Assembly (NCBI RefSeq): GCF_002723615.1
Contig: NZ_KZ304965.1
Coordinates: forward strand, 1-64,000
Origin: Limimaricola cinnabarinus
Lineage (GTDB): Bacteria > Pseudomonadota > Alphaproteobacteria > Rhodobacterales > Rhodobacteraceae
Reading direction: 5' to 3'
Length of the DNA: 64,000 nt
Positions 9,695-18,654 of the stretch are shown one piece after another. The notes beneath the pieces were generated by a model. The model was not told the origin of the DNA, did no database searches, and was given only the letters and a program-made list of their open reading frames with translations. Numbering within the stretch: position 1 is the stretch's first letter; each line of letters begins with the position of its first letter. Made by a program: the position numbers and the translations under genes.

Positions 9695-11313
9695 AGCCGC
9701 GCCCGCTGGCCCGGCTGCGCGGCGCGCTGCTGCGCTGGGACAGGCTGCTGATCGCGATTTCGCTGGCGCTGCCCTTCCTGGTGCCCTTCCTGCTCGGCTT
9801 CCTGTGGCTGACCGAGCATGACTGGCTGCTGCCTTATCTGGGCGTGTCGATCGGCGTCGCGGCGCTGGCCTTCGCCATGCGCTGGTTCGCCCGGCGCCGC
9901 CCCGGCGGCGCGCAGGCGCCATCGGTGCTGATGGGAGAGATGAAGGTCGAATCCGACCCCGTCTGGACCGAGACCGAGCGCGAGACCTTTCGCGCCGCGC
10001 GCCGCAGGATCGAGCGCGAGACGGCCGAATCCGTGGCATGGACGGAGCTGCCCGATCTGGCGCTTTCGGTGATCGACGACATCGCCAAGGGCATGGGGCA
10101 GGAGGACCGCAAGGCGCTCGACTTCACGCTGCCCGAGGCGCTGCTTCTGACCGAGCGCGCCGCCTCGCGCTACCGCGACCATCTGCGCCGCCACGTGCCC
10201 TTCTCGGACCGGATCTCGCTGCACACGATCCACTGGATCTGGAAGCACCGGGGCCGGGCGCAGCTTGCCATGGACGCGGCCTTTGCCGGTCACCGGGTGC
10301 TGCGCTTCGCGCTCAACCCGGCCAAGGGCGTGATGCGCGAGGTGGAATGGCTGATGGCGGGGGGCAACACCGCCTATCTCGGCACGCAGATGATGGGCGT
10401 GCTGCAGGCGGTGCTGCTCGAAGAGGTCGCCCATGCCGCGGTGGAGCTCTATTCCGGGCGGCTCAGGTTTTCGGATGCGGAGCTGTTGCAGTTCCAGCTC
10501 GAGGAGACCCGGGCCGACCGCGCGCGTCTCGCCCAGCCCGACGCGCCGCTTCGGGTGCTGGTGGTCGGGCAGGTCAGCGCCGGCAAGTCGACGCTGATCA
10601 ACGCGCTTCTGGGCGAGGACCGCACCGAGACCGACATGGCCGCCACCACCGAGGGCATCATGGCCTACGAGGCGTCGATCGACGGCACCGATTGCCTGCT
10701 TCTGGACAGCCAGGGCCTCGACGGCAGCAAGGCGCGGCAGAAGCAGCTGCTCGACGAGATGACGCAAAGCGACATGGTGCTGTGGGTGCTGCGCGCCAAC
10801 CGGCCCGGCCGGGCGGCGGATGTGGCGCTGCGCGAGGCGTTCGAGGCGTGGTTCGCCGAGCACCCCGACCGCCGCCCCCCGCCGCTTCTGCCGGTGGCCA
10901 CGGCGGTCGACCGGCTGGCAGCGGACTGGCCCTATCCCGAGCACCAGATGCCCACGGAGCTGCGCGACCGGATCGGCGAGGCGATGGATGCCATGGCGCA
11001 GGACATGGGCGGTCTGCGCCCCCGCCCGATCAGCGCGCAGGAGCCCGACTGGAACCTCGACGCGGTGCGCAGCGCGCTGTCGGGCGCGGTGAGCGAGGCC
11101 CTCCTGGTGCAGCGCAACCGCCTGCGGCTCACCGCGGCGCGCCATGCGCGCGCGGGCGACACGCAGATCGCGCGCTCGGGGCGGGGGCTGTGGCAGGGGG
11201 CAAAGCTCGTCGGCGGCAAGTTCCTGGGCCGCCTGGGCGGAAACGAAGACGCCCGGCCGGAGGCCGGGCGTGGAGACAAGACGCCGAAGCCGCCTGAGGA
11301 TCACTCGCCGTAG
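9691..11313 (+). CDS. Membrane-anchored dynamin-like/Era-like GTPase
   Basis: The 540-residue protein starts with GTG overlapping the previous stop (GTGA). Two membrane helices lie at about 18-40 and 48-66. A long helical region (about 95-280) precedes the G domain, with P-loop GQVSAGKST (293-301), candidate switch Thr319/Thr320, G3 motif DSQG (339-342) and a G4-like ATAVDRL. A short basic, disordered tail follows. The order (membrane helices, helical region, G domain) is unusual among bacterial GTPases. Its C-terminal codons overlap a hairpin and the stop of the convergent aldehyde dehydrogenase gene. A membrane-remodelling or stress role with its partner is an inference. Confidence 0.8.
   Translation: MKPRPLARLRGALLRWDRLLIAISLALPFLVPFLLGFLWLTEHDWLLPYLGVSIGVAALAFAMRWFARRRPGGAQAPSVLMGEMKVESDPVWTETERETFRAARRRIERETAESVAWTELPDLALSVIDDIAKGMGQEDRKALDFTLPEALLLTERAASRYRDHLRRHVPFSDRISLHTIHWIWKHRGRAQLAMDAAFAGHRVLRFALNPAKGVMREVEWLMAGGNTAYLGTQMMGVLQAVLLEEVAHAAVELYSGRLRFSDAELLQFQLEETRADRARLAQPDAPLRVLVVGQVSAGKSTLINALLGEDRTETDMAATTEGIMAYEASIDGTDCLLLDSQGLDGSKARQKQLLDEMTQSDMVLWVLRANRPGRAADVALREAFEAWFAEHPDRRPPPLLPVATAVDRLAADWPYPEHQMPTELRDRIGEAMDAMAQDMGGLRPRPISAQEPDWNLDAVRSALSGAVSEALLVQRNRLRLTAARHARAGDTQIARSGRGLWQGAKLVGGKFLGRLGGNEDARPEAGRGDKTPKPPEDHSP
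11249..11271 (-). terminator. Terminator hairpin for the aldehyde dehydrogenase operon
   Basis: There is a perfect 10-bp stem (11249-11258 paired with 11262-11271) with a 3-nt loop TCC. On the minus strand it is followed by CTTCGTTTCC, an imperfect T-rich tail. It lies 30 bases after the dehydrogenase stop and inside the coding sequence for the last residues of the convergent GTPase, so the same bases encode protein on one strand and probably end transcription on the other. Confidence 0.6.
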
Positions 11314-13667
11314 GGCACCCAGATGTTCTTGATCTGCGTGGCACGGTGCAGGAAGCCGCGGCCCTGGCCGTCCTTCGACAGCCAGTCGCGCGCCGCCCCG
11401 TCCTCGACCCAGGATTGCTTGAGGTTGCCCGCCGAGGCCTCCTCGACCATCAGACCGCCGTCCTTGGTGCCGAAATACCAGATGCCCGCCACGTCGTCAT
11501 GCTCCGCGAGCGTCCTGGCCAGAACGTCGCGCTCGCCCGCCACGATGTTGACCACGCCGCCCGGCAGGTCCGAGGTGTCGAACACCTGATAGAGGTCGGT
11601 CGCGGCCAGCGGATGCGTCTGGCTCGGCAGGGCGATCACCGCGTTGCCCATGGCGATCGCGGGCAGCACGAGGCTGACGAAGCCCAGAAGCGGCTGCGCG
11701 GTCGGGCAGGCGATGCCCATGACGCCCAGCGGCTCGTGCATGGCGAGCGTGACATGCGCGCTCTTGGTCTGGTGCACCGCGCCGTCGAACTTGTCGGCCT
11801 GCGCCGCGTACCAGAAGGTGCGGCGGATCGCGGTCTCGACCTCGGCCTGCGCCGCCGTCTTCGAGGCGCCGAAGGAGGCCAGCCGCTCGGCGAATTCGCC
11901 CGCCCGTGCCGAGAGGTTCTCGGCCAGGTAGTAGAGCACCTGCGCGCGGTTGTGCCCCGTCGCCTTGCCCCAGCCCTTGGCCTTGTGCGCCGCCTCGACC
12001 GCGTTGCGGATGTCCTTGCGGTTGCCCAGGCCCGCAAGGCCCACCGGGCCGTTGCCGCCGTGAACGGGGTAGGCATAGCCCGAATCGGGCCGCGCCTGCT
12101 TGCCGCCGATGTAGAACTTGGCGGTGCGGTCGATCCGTGCGCCCGCGCCGGGCAGCGCCTCGCCGGGCTGGCCCACGGGGGCGGCCGGGGCGGCCTCGGG
12201 CTTGCGCGCCTTCGGCTTGGGGTGCGTCAGGTAGGCCATCATGCCCTCGCGCCCGCCCTCGCGGCCAAAGCCGCTCTCGCGGTAGCCGCCGAAACCGGCA
12301 CCTGCGTCGAAGACGTTGGTGCAGTTGATCCAGACCACGCCCGCCTTCACCTGCGCCGCGATGTCGAGGCAGAGATTGACGTTCTCCGACCAGATCGAGG
12401 CGGCGAGGCCGTAGCGGGTGTTGTTGGCCAGCGCCACCGCGTCCTCGGGCGTGCGGAAGGTGGTCACGGTCGCGACCGGGCCGAAGATCTCCTCGGTCGC
12501 CAGCGTCGAGGCGGGCTCCACCTTCATGGCGATGGTCGGCGGGAAGAAGCAGCCCTCGGGCGCGCTGCCCTGCACCAGCTCGGCACCCTCGGAGACGCCC
12601 TTCTCGACGAGGCCCTTGATGCGCTCAAGCTGCACCGGGTGGACGATCGCGCCCATGTCGGTGTTCTTGTCGAGCGGATCGCCCACGCGCAGCTGGCGCA
12701 TCCGCTTCTCCAAGAGATCCTCGAAGCGCTTGGCGACGCTCTCGGCCACCAGCACGCGCGCACCGGCGCAGCAGACCTGCCCGGCGTTGAACCAGATCGC
12801 ATCGACCACGCCTTCGACGGCGGCGTCGAGATCGGCATCGGCGAAGACCACGAAGGGCGACTTGCCGCCAAGCTCCAGCGTCAGCGACTTGCCCGTGCCC
12901 GCCGTTTCGCGGCGGATGCGGCGGCCCACCTCGGTCGAGCCGGTGAAGGCGATCTTGTCGAGCCCCTCATGCGCCACGATGGCCGCCCCCGTGCGCCCGT
13001 CGCCGGTGACGATGTTGAGCACGCCCTTGGGCAGGCCCACCTCGGCCGCGATCTCGGCAAAGGCCAGCGCGGTGAGGGGCGTGTATTCGGCGGGCTTGAG
13101 CACCACCGTGTTGCCCGCGGCGAGCGCCGGGGCGACCTTCCAGGCCAGCATCAAGAGCGGGAAGTTCCACGGGATGATCTGACCGCAGACGCCATGCGGC
13201 GCGGTGCCCGGCAGCTCGTCCTCCATGATCTCGGCCCAGCCGGCATGGTGGTAGAAGTGCCGCGCGACGAGCGGCACGTCGGCGTCGCGGCTCTCGCGGA
13301 TCGGCTTGCCGTTGTCGAGGCTTTCGAGCACGGCCAGAAAGCGCGCATGCTGCTGCACGTGGCGGGCGATGGCGTAGAGATACTTGGCCCGCTCATGGCC
13401 CGAAAGCGACGCCCAGCCGGGCTGCGCCGCGCGGGCGGCCTGCACGGCGGCATCGACGTCCTCTTCGCTGCCTTGGGTGACCGTGGCCAGCAGCTCGCCC
13501 GAGGCGGGGGCGCGGACCTCGAACAGCTCACCGGGGCCGGTGAAGGCGCCATCGACGAAATGGCCGAAGCCGGTCTCGTGCTGCTTGAGCCAGTCGCGCA
13601 CGATGGCGCTGTCCTCGGGGGCGGTGCCGTAATCCATGGTCGCGAGAATGTCCGTGATCGTGTTCAT
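11301..13667 (-). CDS. Double-length aldehyde dehydrogenase (two ALDH domains)
   Basis: The 788-residue protein is two aldehyde dehydrogenase domains joined by a Pro/Ala linker at about 505-530. The first domain is complete: Asn168 (PWNFP), the general base Glu265 (LELGGKS) and catalytic Cys299/Cys300 (GQVCCAG). The second (about 535-788) keeps the cofactor-domain look but shows no catalytic Cys motif, so it is probably structural. Fusions of this size occur beside deoC in Rhodobacterales. Here it follows deoC by 13 bases, so it probably oxidises the acetaldehyde released by DeoC to acetate. The ATG at 13667 has GGGAGAG upstream. Its last 13 bases overlap the convergent GTPase gene. Confidence 0.88.
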   Translation of the reverse strand: MNTITDILATMDYGTAPEDSAIVRDWLKQHETGFGHFVDGAFTGPGELFEVRAPASGELLATVTQGSEEDVDAAVQAARAAQPGWASLSGHERAKYLYAIARHVQQHARFLAVLESLDNGKPIRESRDADVPLVARHFYHHAGWAEIMEDELPGTAPHGVCGQIIPWNFPLLMLAWKVAPALAAGNTVVLKPAEYTPLTALAFAEIAAEVGLPKGVLNIVTGDGRTGAAIVAHEGLDKIAFTGSTEVGRRIRRETAGTGKSLTLELGGKSPFVVFADADLDAAVEGVVDAIWFNAGQVCCAGARVLVAESVAKRFEDLLEKRMRQLRVGDPLDKNTDMGAIVHPVQLERIKGLVEKGVSEGAELVQGSAPEGCFFPPTIAMKVEPASTLATEEIFGPVATVTTFRTPEDAVALANNTRYGLAASIWSENVNLCLDIAAQVKAGVVWINCTNVFDAGAGFGGYRESGFGREGGREGMMAYLTHPKPKARKPEAAPAAPVGQPGEALPGAGARIDRTAKFYIGGKQARPDSGYAYPVHGGNGPVGLAGLGNRKDIRNAVEAAHKAKGWGKATGHNRAQVLYYLAENLSARAGEFAERLASFGASKTAAQAEVETAIRRTFWYAAQADKFDGAVHQTKSAHVTLAMHEPLGVMGIACPTAQPLLGFVSLVLPAIAMGNAVIALPSQTHPLAATDLYQVFDTSDLPGGVVNIVAGERDVLARTLAEHDDVAGIWYFGTKDGGLMVEEASAGNLKQSWVEDGAARDWLSKDGQGRGFLHRATQIKNIWVPYGE

Positions 13668-13680
13668 GACGCGCTCTCCC

Positions 13681-14673
13681 TCAGGCCAGCGAATGACGAT
13701 GGGCGGCGGCGTAGCGCCCGGTGACGTGGTGTTCGAGCTGGCGTTCGATGTCGCCCAGCATCGAGGAGGCGCCGAGCCGGAACAGGTCGGGCTGGAGCCA
13801 GTCATTGCCGAGCTCTTCCTTCATCAGGTATTGCCACGCGAGCGCATCCTTGGCGGATTTCATGCCGCCCGCGGGCTTGAAACCGACGCGCTGGCCGGTG
13901 GCATCGCCGTAATCGCGCAGCGCGCGCACCATGGTGAGCGAGACGGGCAGGGTGGCGTTGACGCCCTCCTTGCCGGTCGAGGTCTTGATGAAATCGGCGC
14001 CCGCCTGCATCGCCACCATCGAGGCGGAATAGACGTTGCGCAGCGTCGCGATGTCGCCGGTGGCGAGGATCGCCTTGAGATGCGCCTGCCCGCAGGCCTC
14101 GCGCATCGCCGCCACCTCGTCGTAGAGCGCGGCCCAGTCGCGTTTGAGCACATGCTCGCGGGTGATGACGATGTCGATCTCGTCGGCGCCCTGGTCGACG
14201 GTCCAACGGATCTCTTCGAGCCGCAGGTGCAAGGGCATGAGCCCCGCCGGAAAGCCGGTGGCGACGGAGGCCACGGGGATGTTCGTGCCGCGCAGCGCCT
14301 TCACGGCATGCGGCACCATGGTCGGGTAGACGCAGACCGCGCCGGTGGTCAGGCCCATCTCGGAGAGGCCCAGCCCCTCGACGATGCGCGGGGCGAGCGG
14401 CTGGCGCGCCTTGGCGCAGAGCCGTTGCACCCGCCCCTCGGTGTCGTCGCCCGCCAGCGTGGTCAGGTCGATGCAGCGGATCGCGTTGACCAGCCATGCC
14501 GCCTGGTGGGTCTTCTTGACCGAGCGGCGGGTGGTCAGCGTCGCGGCGCGGCGCTCGGCGGCCGAGCGGTTGACGGCGCGGCCCTCGAACATCGCGGCAT
14601 CGAGCGGGGTGCCGAGGTTGCGGGGGTGGTTCGAAAGGCTCTCGGGCTGGTCTGGCAGCGCGGCTGTGGTCAT
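13681..14673 (-). CDS. deoC: Deoxyribose-phosphate aldolase
   Basis: The 330-residue DeoC-family enzyme splits 2-deoxyribose 5-phosphate into glyceraldehyde 3-phosphate and acetaldehyde. It has the Schiff-base lysine region ADFIKTSTGKEG and the phosphate-binding GFKPAGGM. It is longer than the roughly 220-260-residue enterobacterial form because of an N-terminal extension of about 70 residues, usual in the eukaryote-like DeoC group. The ATG at 14673 is preferred over 14691 because GGAG lies at the right distance. It is the first gene of a two-gene operon with the aldehyde dehydrogenase. A small inverted repeat at 14715-14731 may be its operator. Confidence 0.93.
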   Translation of the reverse strand: MTTAALPDQPESLSNHPRNLGTPLDAAMFEGRAVNRSAAERRAATLTTRRSVKKTHQAAWLVNAIRCIDLTTLAGDDTEGRVQRLCAKARQPLAPRIVEGLGLSEMGLTTGAVCVYPTMVPHAVKALRGTNIPVASVATGFPAGLMPLHLRLEEIRWTVDQGADEIDIVITREHVLKRDWAALYDEVAAMREACGQAHLKAILATGDIATLRNVYSASMVAMQAGADFIKTSTGKEGVNATLPVSLTMVRALRDYGDATGQRVGFKPAGGMKSAKDALAWQYLMKEELGNDWLQPDLFRLGASSMLGDIERQLEHHVTGRYAAAHRHSLA

Positions 14674-14714
14674 CGGTCGGGCTCCGGCCATGAAGGTGGA
14701 CCCGGAATGTCTAA

Positions 14715-14731
14715 CAGATAACGGTGATCTG
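14715..14731. promoter_or_regulatory. Candidate operator upstream of deoC
   Basis: A 5-7-5 inverted repeat CAGAT/ATCTG lies 42-58 bases upstream of the deoC start. It is the clearest symmetric element in this 91-base intergenic stretch. No regulator gene is adjacent, so the assignment is tentative. Confidence 0.3.
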
Positions 14732-14764
14732 CCTAGGGCGTCGTGACGGCACCCGTCTTAAAGG

Positions 14765-15028
14765 TCAGGTCGTCCCGGATGGCTGGGGCCGTTCGGGCGG
14801 CTCCACGCCCTTTTTCGCGCAGCGCCTGGCATAGGCCGCGTCCCAGTGGCGGTAGCCGCCCATCACCGCCTGCTGCGCCATCACCAGCGTCACCATCGCC
14901 CGCCGCGCCTTGCCCTTCTTGGCCAGCTTCGACAGCGATTTCTGCTCGCGCGTCATCGAGCAGCCGATGCAGTGATCGCCGCGCTTGAACTTGCACACGC
15001 CGATGCAGGGGGAGGGCAGCTTGGGCAT
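14765..15028 (-). CDS. DUF1289 Cys-motif protein
   Basis: The 87-residue cytosolic protein carries the DUF1289 motif SPCIGVCK...HCIGC (residues 6-23), four cysteines likely to bind a metal or Fe-S cluster, followed by a basic helical part. No function is established for the family. Its start codon abuts the stop of hemP (15029), so the two form a tight operon, with hemP first. Shared transcription with an iron-uptake gene would fit a role in iron or Fe-S physiology, but that is inference. Confidence 0.88.
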   Translation of the reverse strand: MPKLPSPCIGVCKFKRGDHCIGCSMTREQKSLSKLAKKGKARRAMVTLVMAQQAVMGGYRHWDAAYARRCAKKGVEPPERPQPSGTT

Positions 15029-15199
15029 CTACTTGGTCAGGATCAGCTTGCCGGCGCGGGTGATGCGCAGCACGTAGCTCTGCCCGTCGAGGGTGATCCG
15101 GGCGCGAATGCCGTCGGCGGTCAGGGCGCGGGCGTCATGCACGGGCAGGTCGGCCTCTTCGGCCCGAACGGGGTCGGGCAGGGCGGTCATGGGCGTCAT
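15029..15199 (-). CDS. hemP: Hemin uptake protein HemP
   Basis: The 56-residue protein ends in the HemP signature (SYVLRITRAGKLILTK), preceded by DARALTADGIRARI. HemP/HmuP proteins are small factors linked to haem or iron uptake and usually iron-regulated. The ATG at 15199 is preceded by GAGGAG at 6 bases and is better than the upstream frame start at 15250. An inverted repeat resembling the RirA iron box lies 76-92 bases upstream. No haem transporter genes are in the window. Confidence 0.88.
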   Translation of the reverse strand: MTPMTALPDPVRAEEADLPVHDARALTADGIRARITLDGQSYVLRITRAGKLILTK

Positions 15200-15274
15200 G
15201 GCAAACTCCTCGGTCGCGGGTGGCGCGGCTGACCCCGGTCGGGCTGGCATGCGGTCGCGGCAAAGCTGACCAAA

Positions 15275-15291
15275 TTGATCGGGTTTGTCAA
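15275..15291 (-). promoter_or_regulatory. Candidate RirA iron-responsive operator upstream of hemP
   Basis: The site reads TTGA-N9-TCAA, matching the TGA-N9-TCA core described for the RirA iron-responsive operator of alphaproteobacteria. It lies upstream of hemP in the right position for a promoter operator, in a locally AT-richer stretch. Confidence 0.5.
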
Positions 15292-15345
15292 TCGGCCGCG
15301 AAGGAGCCTGTCCTGACTCTCGTCCCGAAGCTGGTCACGGGGGTG

Positions 15346-16308
15346 TCAGAGGGCGGCAAAGCGCCATTCGGTGACCTGCCGGAACCTCTCCCCGGGCAGG
15401 AGGCGAAAGCTCGGAAAGGCCGGGTGATGCGGCGCGTCGGGCCAGCGCTGCGCTTCGATGGCCAGCCCGGCATGGGCGGCAAGTCCGGCCTTGTCGGTGT
15501 CGCGCCCGTCATAGACCTGCAAGCCCGGCGCGGTGGTGGCCACGCGCAGCGAGATTCCGCCGCCGGTCAGCTCCATTACCTCGCGCAGCGCCGCGTCGTC
15601 TTGCGACAGGCAGAAATTGTGATCGAGCGGCGGTTCGCCGGGCTCCAGAGGGCGGGGCGCGCGGAAATCACGGCTGCTCCCGGCGCTGGGCGCGATCTCG
15701 CCGGTGGGCAATGATTCGTCGTCGGTGGGCAACCAGTGCTCGGAAGCGACGCGCAGCAGCTGCCCCCGGATCGTCGGCGCGCCGGTCAGGTTCCAGTAGC
15801 TGTGGTTGACCGGGTTCATCAGCGTCGGCTCGTCGGTGCTGGCGCTGAGTTCAAGCCGCAGCGTCGCGGGCGCATGGAGCGACCAGCGCGCCTCGATCCG
15901 GCGATTGCCGGGAAAGCCGTCGCTGCCATCTGGCAGGTCGACGGCCAGCGTCGCGGCATCGGGGGCCGTCTCGATCACGTCCCAGACCTTGAACTGCGTG
16001 CCGTGCTTGCCCGAATGGAGAAGCGCGCGGTGGTGGTTGGCGCTGAAGCGGTATTCCGCGCCGTCGATGGTGGCGCGGGCGCCGGCGATGCGGTTGGCGA
16101 CGGGGCCGATGATGGCGCCGAAATACCGCATCGCGCCGTCGTAATCGGCAAGCTCGTCCGAGCCGAGCGTCAGGTTGCGCTCCACCCCATCGAGCCGCAC
16201 CGCGCGCAGGATCGCGCCGCGCGTCAGCAGATCGATCGAAAGCCCGTGCCCCGAGAGCGGCAGGCGATGCACCGCGCGCCCCGCCGCGTCGGTGCCGAAG
16301 GGGGTCAC
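15346..16308 (-). CDS. galM: Aldose 1-epimerase (galactose mutarotase)
   Basis: The 320-residue GalM-family enzyme interconverts alpha and beta anomers of galactose or related sugars. Key stretches are GPVANRIAGA, LLHSGKHGTQFKVWDV (with a catalytic-type His) and VNHSYWNLTG (His, general acid). It is the last gene of the galactose operon; its start overlaps the lactonase stop by ATGA. In an oxidative galactose pathway it would supply the anomer used by the dehydrogenase. Confidence 0.92.
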   Translation of the reverse strand: MTPFGTDAAGRAVHRLPLSGHGLSIDLLTRGAILRAVRLDGVERNLTLGSDELADYDGAMRYFGAIIGPVANRIAGARATIDGAEYRFSANHHRALLHSGKHGTQFKVWDVIETAPDAATLAVDLPDGSDGFPGNRRIEARWSLHAPATLRLELSASTDEPTLMNPVNHSYWNLTGAPTIRGQLLRVASEHWLPTDDESLPTGEIAPSAGSSRDFRAPRPLEPGEPPLDHNFCLSQDDAALREVMELTGGGISLRVATTAPGLQVYDGRDTDKAGLAAHAGLAIEAQRWPDAPHHPAFPSFRLLPGERFRQVTEWRFAAL

Positions 16309-17168
16309 AGGATCACCCGGTGTTCCCTCTGCCCCGGCGCGGTGGCGCGGGCGGCGAAGGTGCGGCCCGAATCCGGCGCGTCGGCAATCTCGGCCTCCGA
16401 CAGCCCGGCTGAGGCCGTGGTGAGATAGAGCGTCTTCATGTCCTTCCCGCCGAAGGCCGGACAGGTGACCTGCGAGGCGGTGGGGCAGGGGTGGACGCCG
16501 ATCTCGCGCCCCTCGCGGTCATAGCCCGCGAGCCGGGCGCTGCCCCATTGCGCGTTCCACAGCGTGCCTTCGGCATCGATCACCGCGCCGTCGGGCTTGT
16601 GGCCCGCGCGCTTGAGGTCAACGAAGACCTCCGCCTCGCCCACGGGCCAGCCCTCATCATCGGTGCGCTGGCGCATGATCATGCCGGTCGGCGTGTCAGA
16701 GTAGTGGAAGAAGCCGCCTTCGGGCGGAAAGCAGATCGCGTTGGGGATGGTCATGCCTGAGCGGATCTGCCGCAGCTCGCCGCGATAATAGCGGTAGAGC
16801 GCGCCCGCCCCGGTTTCCCCGTCGATCCCCATGGTCGAGATATAGAAGCCGCCATGCGGATCGGCCCGCCCGTCATTGGAGCGGGTGACGGGGTTGTCGG
16901 CGTCGAAATCGCAGACCACCTCCTGCCGTCCCGTCTCGATGTCGAACCGGACCAGCGCCTTGTTGGTGGCGACCAGCAGCGTGTCGCGGTCGACCCAGCC
17001 CGCGCAGGAGGGCATGTCCTCGAACACCCAGTGCCGGCCGGGCGTGTGCAGCCGCCGCCCGAGGATATCGAACCAGAAGAGCTGTTCGCGCTCGGGGTGC
17101 CACAGCGCGCCTTCGCCCAGCACGCAGGAGGTGTCGTCGAAGACCTCGAATGTGGACAGCTCGGTCAT
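16305..17168 (-). CDS. SMP-30/gluconolactonase family sugar lactonase
   Basis: The 287-residue beta-propeller protein of the SMP-30/LRE family hydrolyses sugar lactones. Metal ligands are evident: Glu in [10 protein letters not shown], Asn in [14 protein letters not shown], Asn in TIPNAICF and Asp in [15 protein letters not shown]. In this operon galactono-1,4-lactone is the likely substrate. Overlapping starts and stops couple it to the aldolase gene before it and galM after it. Confidence 0.9.
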   Translation of the reverse strand: MTELSTFEVFDDTSCVLGEGALWHPEREQLFWFDILGRRLHTPGRHWVFEDMPSCAGWVDRDTLLVATNKALVRFDIETGRQEVVCDFDADNPVTRSNDGRADPHGGFYISTMGIDGETGAGALYRYYRGELRQIRSGMTIPNAICFPPEGGFFHYSDTPTGMIMRQRTDDEGWPVGEAEVFVDLKRAGHKPDGAVIDAEGTLWNAQWGSARLAGYDREGREIGVHPCPTASQVTCPAFGGKDMKTLYLTTASAGLSEAEIADAPDSGRTFAARATAPGQREHRVIL

Positions 17169-17770
17169 GCCACGGCCTCGTCATAGGCGGCGGTGATGGT
17201 TCTCGCGCGCGCGGCGATCTCCTCGATCGGCAGGCCGGGGGTGTAGAGCGCGGTGCCGAGGCCGAAGCCGTCGGCCCCGGCGGCGATCCAGTCGCCGAAA
17301 TTCGACGCGCCCGCCCCGCCCACGGCGTAGATGCGGGCCTCCTTGGGGTAGACCGCGCGCATCGCCTTCAGCCCCTCGGGGCCGATCAGGCTCGCCGGGA
17401 ACAGCTTGAGCCCGGTGGCCCCGGCGGCCAGCGCGGCAAAGCCCTCGGTCGGGGTCATCACGCCGGGCCAGCTTTCCATCCCGGCGGCGATCGTGGCGCG
17501 GATCACCTGCCTGTCCATGTTGGGCGAGACCGCGAGCCGCCCGCCCGCTTCGCGCAACTCCTCGACCTGCGCGGGCGTCATCACCGTGCCCGCGCCGATC
17601 AGCGCCCGCGCGCCGCAGGCCTCCGCCATGAGGCGGATGCTCTCGAAGGGGCGGGGCGAGTTGAGCGGCACCTCGATCACGGTGATGCCCGCCTCGATCA
17701 GGGCTTCGGCTGCGGCCACGGCGTCATCGGGGGTGATGCCGCGCAGGATGGCGATCAGCGGTCGGGTCAT
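17165..17770 (-). CDS. dgoA: 2-dehydro-3-deoxy-6-phosphogalactonate aldolase
   Basis: The 201-residue KDPG/KDPGal aldolase is a TIM-barrel class I enzyme. It has [12 protein letters not shown] at the N-terminus, the conserved Glu in [17 protein letters not shown], and the Schiff-base lysine in TGLKLFPA. It cleaves KDPGal to pyruvate and glyceraldehyde 3-phosphate. VPLNSP (rather than VTLRT) and the kinase next door favour the galactonate over the gluconate enzyme. The start at 17770 overlaps the end of the kinase gene by ATGA. Confidence 0.92.
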   Translation of the reverse strand: MTRPLIAILRGITPDDAVAAAEALIEAGITVIEVPLNSPRPFESIRLMAEACGARALIGAGTVMTPAQVEELREAGGRLAVSPNMDRQVIRATIAAGMESWPGVMTPTEGFAALAAGATGLKLFPASLIGPEGLKAMRAVYPKEARIYAVGGAGASNFGDWIAAGADGFGLGTALYTPGLPIEEIAARARTITAAYDEAVA

Positions 17771-18654
17771 GCTTGCGTCCTTTGCTTCCATGCGGCGGTG
17801 AGCCCCGCCAGCGTCGCGGCGGTGCCGTTGGCCTGCGTGGCGGGGGCGCCCTGGGTGCCCAGCGCGCGCACGTAGAGCGAGGCGAGACCTCCCGCGCCGA
17901 TCACGCCGATCTGCTGGCCGAGCCAGTAGGGCTTGGCCGCCGCGAGCTCGGCCCCGATCAGAAGGCCCGACAGCCGGGCGCGGGCGGCGGCGGCGTCGCC
18001 GCCCCGCAGCAGGTCCTCGGCGCGGATCGTGAAGAGGGCGGAGGCCAGCCGCTCGGGGCGCGACAGCGTTTCGGCCACGCCCTCGTCGAAGGCCGCCTCG
18101 TCCCAGCCCTCCGCCTCGACCGAGTGACGCAGCACGGTGTGACGCGACAGCGCGGCGAAGAGCTCGCCGGTCATGAAGCTGCGGAAGCTCACCACCTCGC
18201 CCGCGCTCAGATGCGCCCATTTCGAATGGCTGCCCGGCAGGCAGAGCACCCCGTCCCAGCCGGGATTGAGCGCGAGGAAGCCCGCGATCTGCGTCTCCTC
18301 GCCGCGCATCACATCCGCCGGGTCGGCCTGCGACAGGCCGGGCACGATCCACGCGTCGAGCCGCCCCGGCGCGGCGGTGAGCGCGGCCGAGAGCGGCGGG
18401 CAGGGCACGCGGGCATAGCCCGCCTCGACCCAGCCCTGCCGCGCGCCGACCATGCCGCAGGCGATGACCGGCACGCCTTCGCCCAGCCAGTCGCCGCAGG
18501 TCTCGCGCAGCGCCGGCTCGAAGCTGTCGGGGGCGAGCCCGCCCATGCCGCGCTCGGCCTCGCGCGCCTCGATCACCGTGCCGTCGCGGCGCATCGCCCA
18601 GGCGCGCAACCGCGACGTGCCCCAGTCGAGCGCGATCCAGTCCGGCGCGCTCAT
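17767..18654 (-). CDS. dgoK: 2-dehydro-3-deoxygalactonokinase
   Basis: The 295-residue DgoK-family kinase phosphorylates 2-keto-3-deoxy-galactonate. It starts with the nucleotide-binding [13 protein letters not shown], has EETQIAGF and the PGSHSKWA segment typical of the family, and ends in a conserved [10 protein letters not shown] stretch. Its start (18654) overlaps the SDR gene stop and its own stop overlaps dgoA, so it sits in the middle of a fully coupled operon. Confidence 0.92.
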   Translation of the reverse strand: MSAPDWIALDWGTSRLRAWAMRRDGTVIEAREAERGMGGLAPDSFEPALRETCGDWLGEGVPVIACGMVGARQGWVEAGYARVPCPPLSAALTAAPGRLDAWIVPGLSQADPADVMRGEETQIAGFLALNPGWDGVLCLPGSHSKWAHLSAGEVVSFRSFMTGELFAALSRHTVLRHSVEAEGWDEAAFDEGVAETLSRPERLASALFTIRAEDLLRGGDAAAARARLSGLLIGAELAAAKPYWLGQQIGVIGAGGLASLYVRALGTQGAPATQANGTAATLAGLTAAWKQRTQA

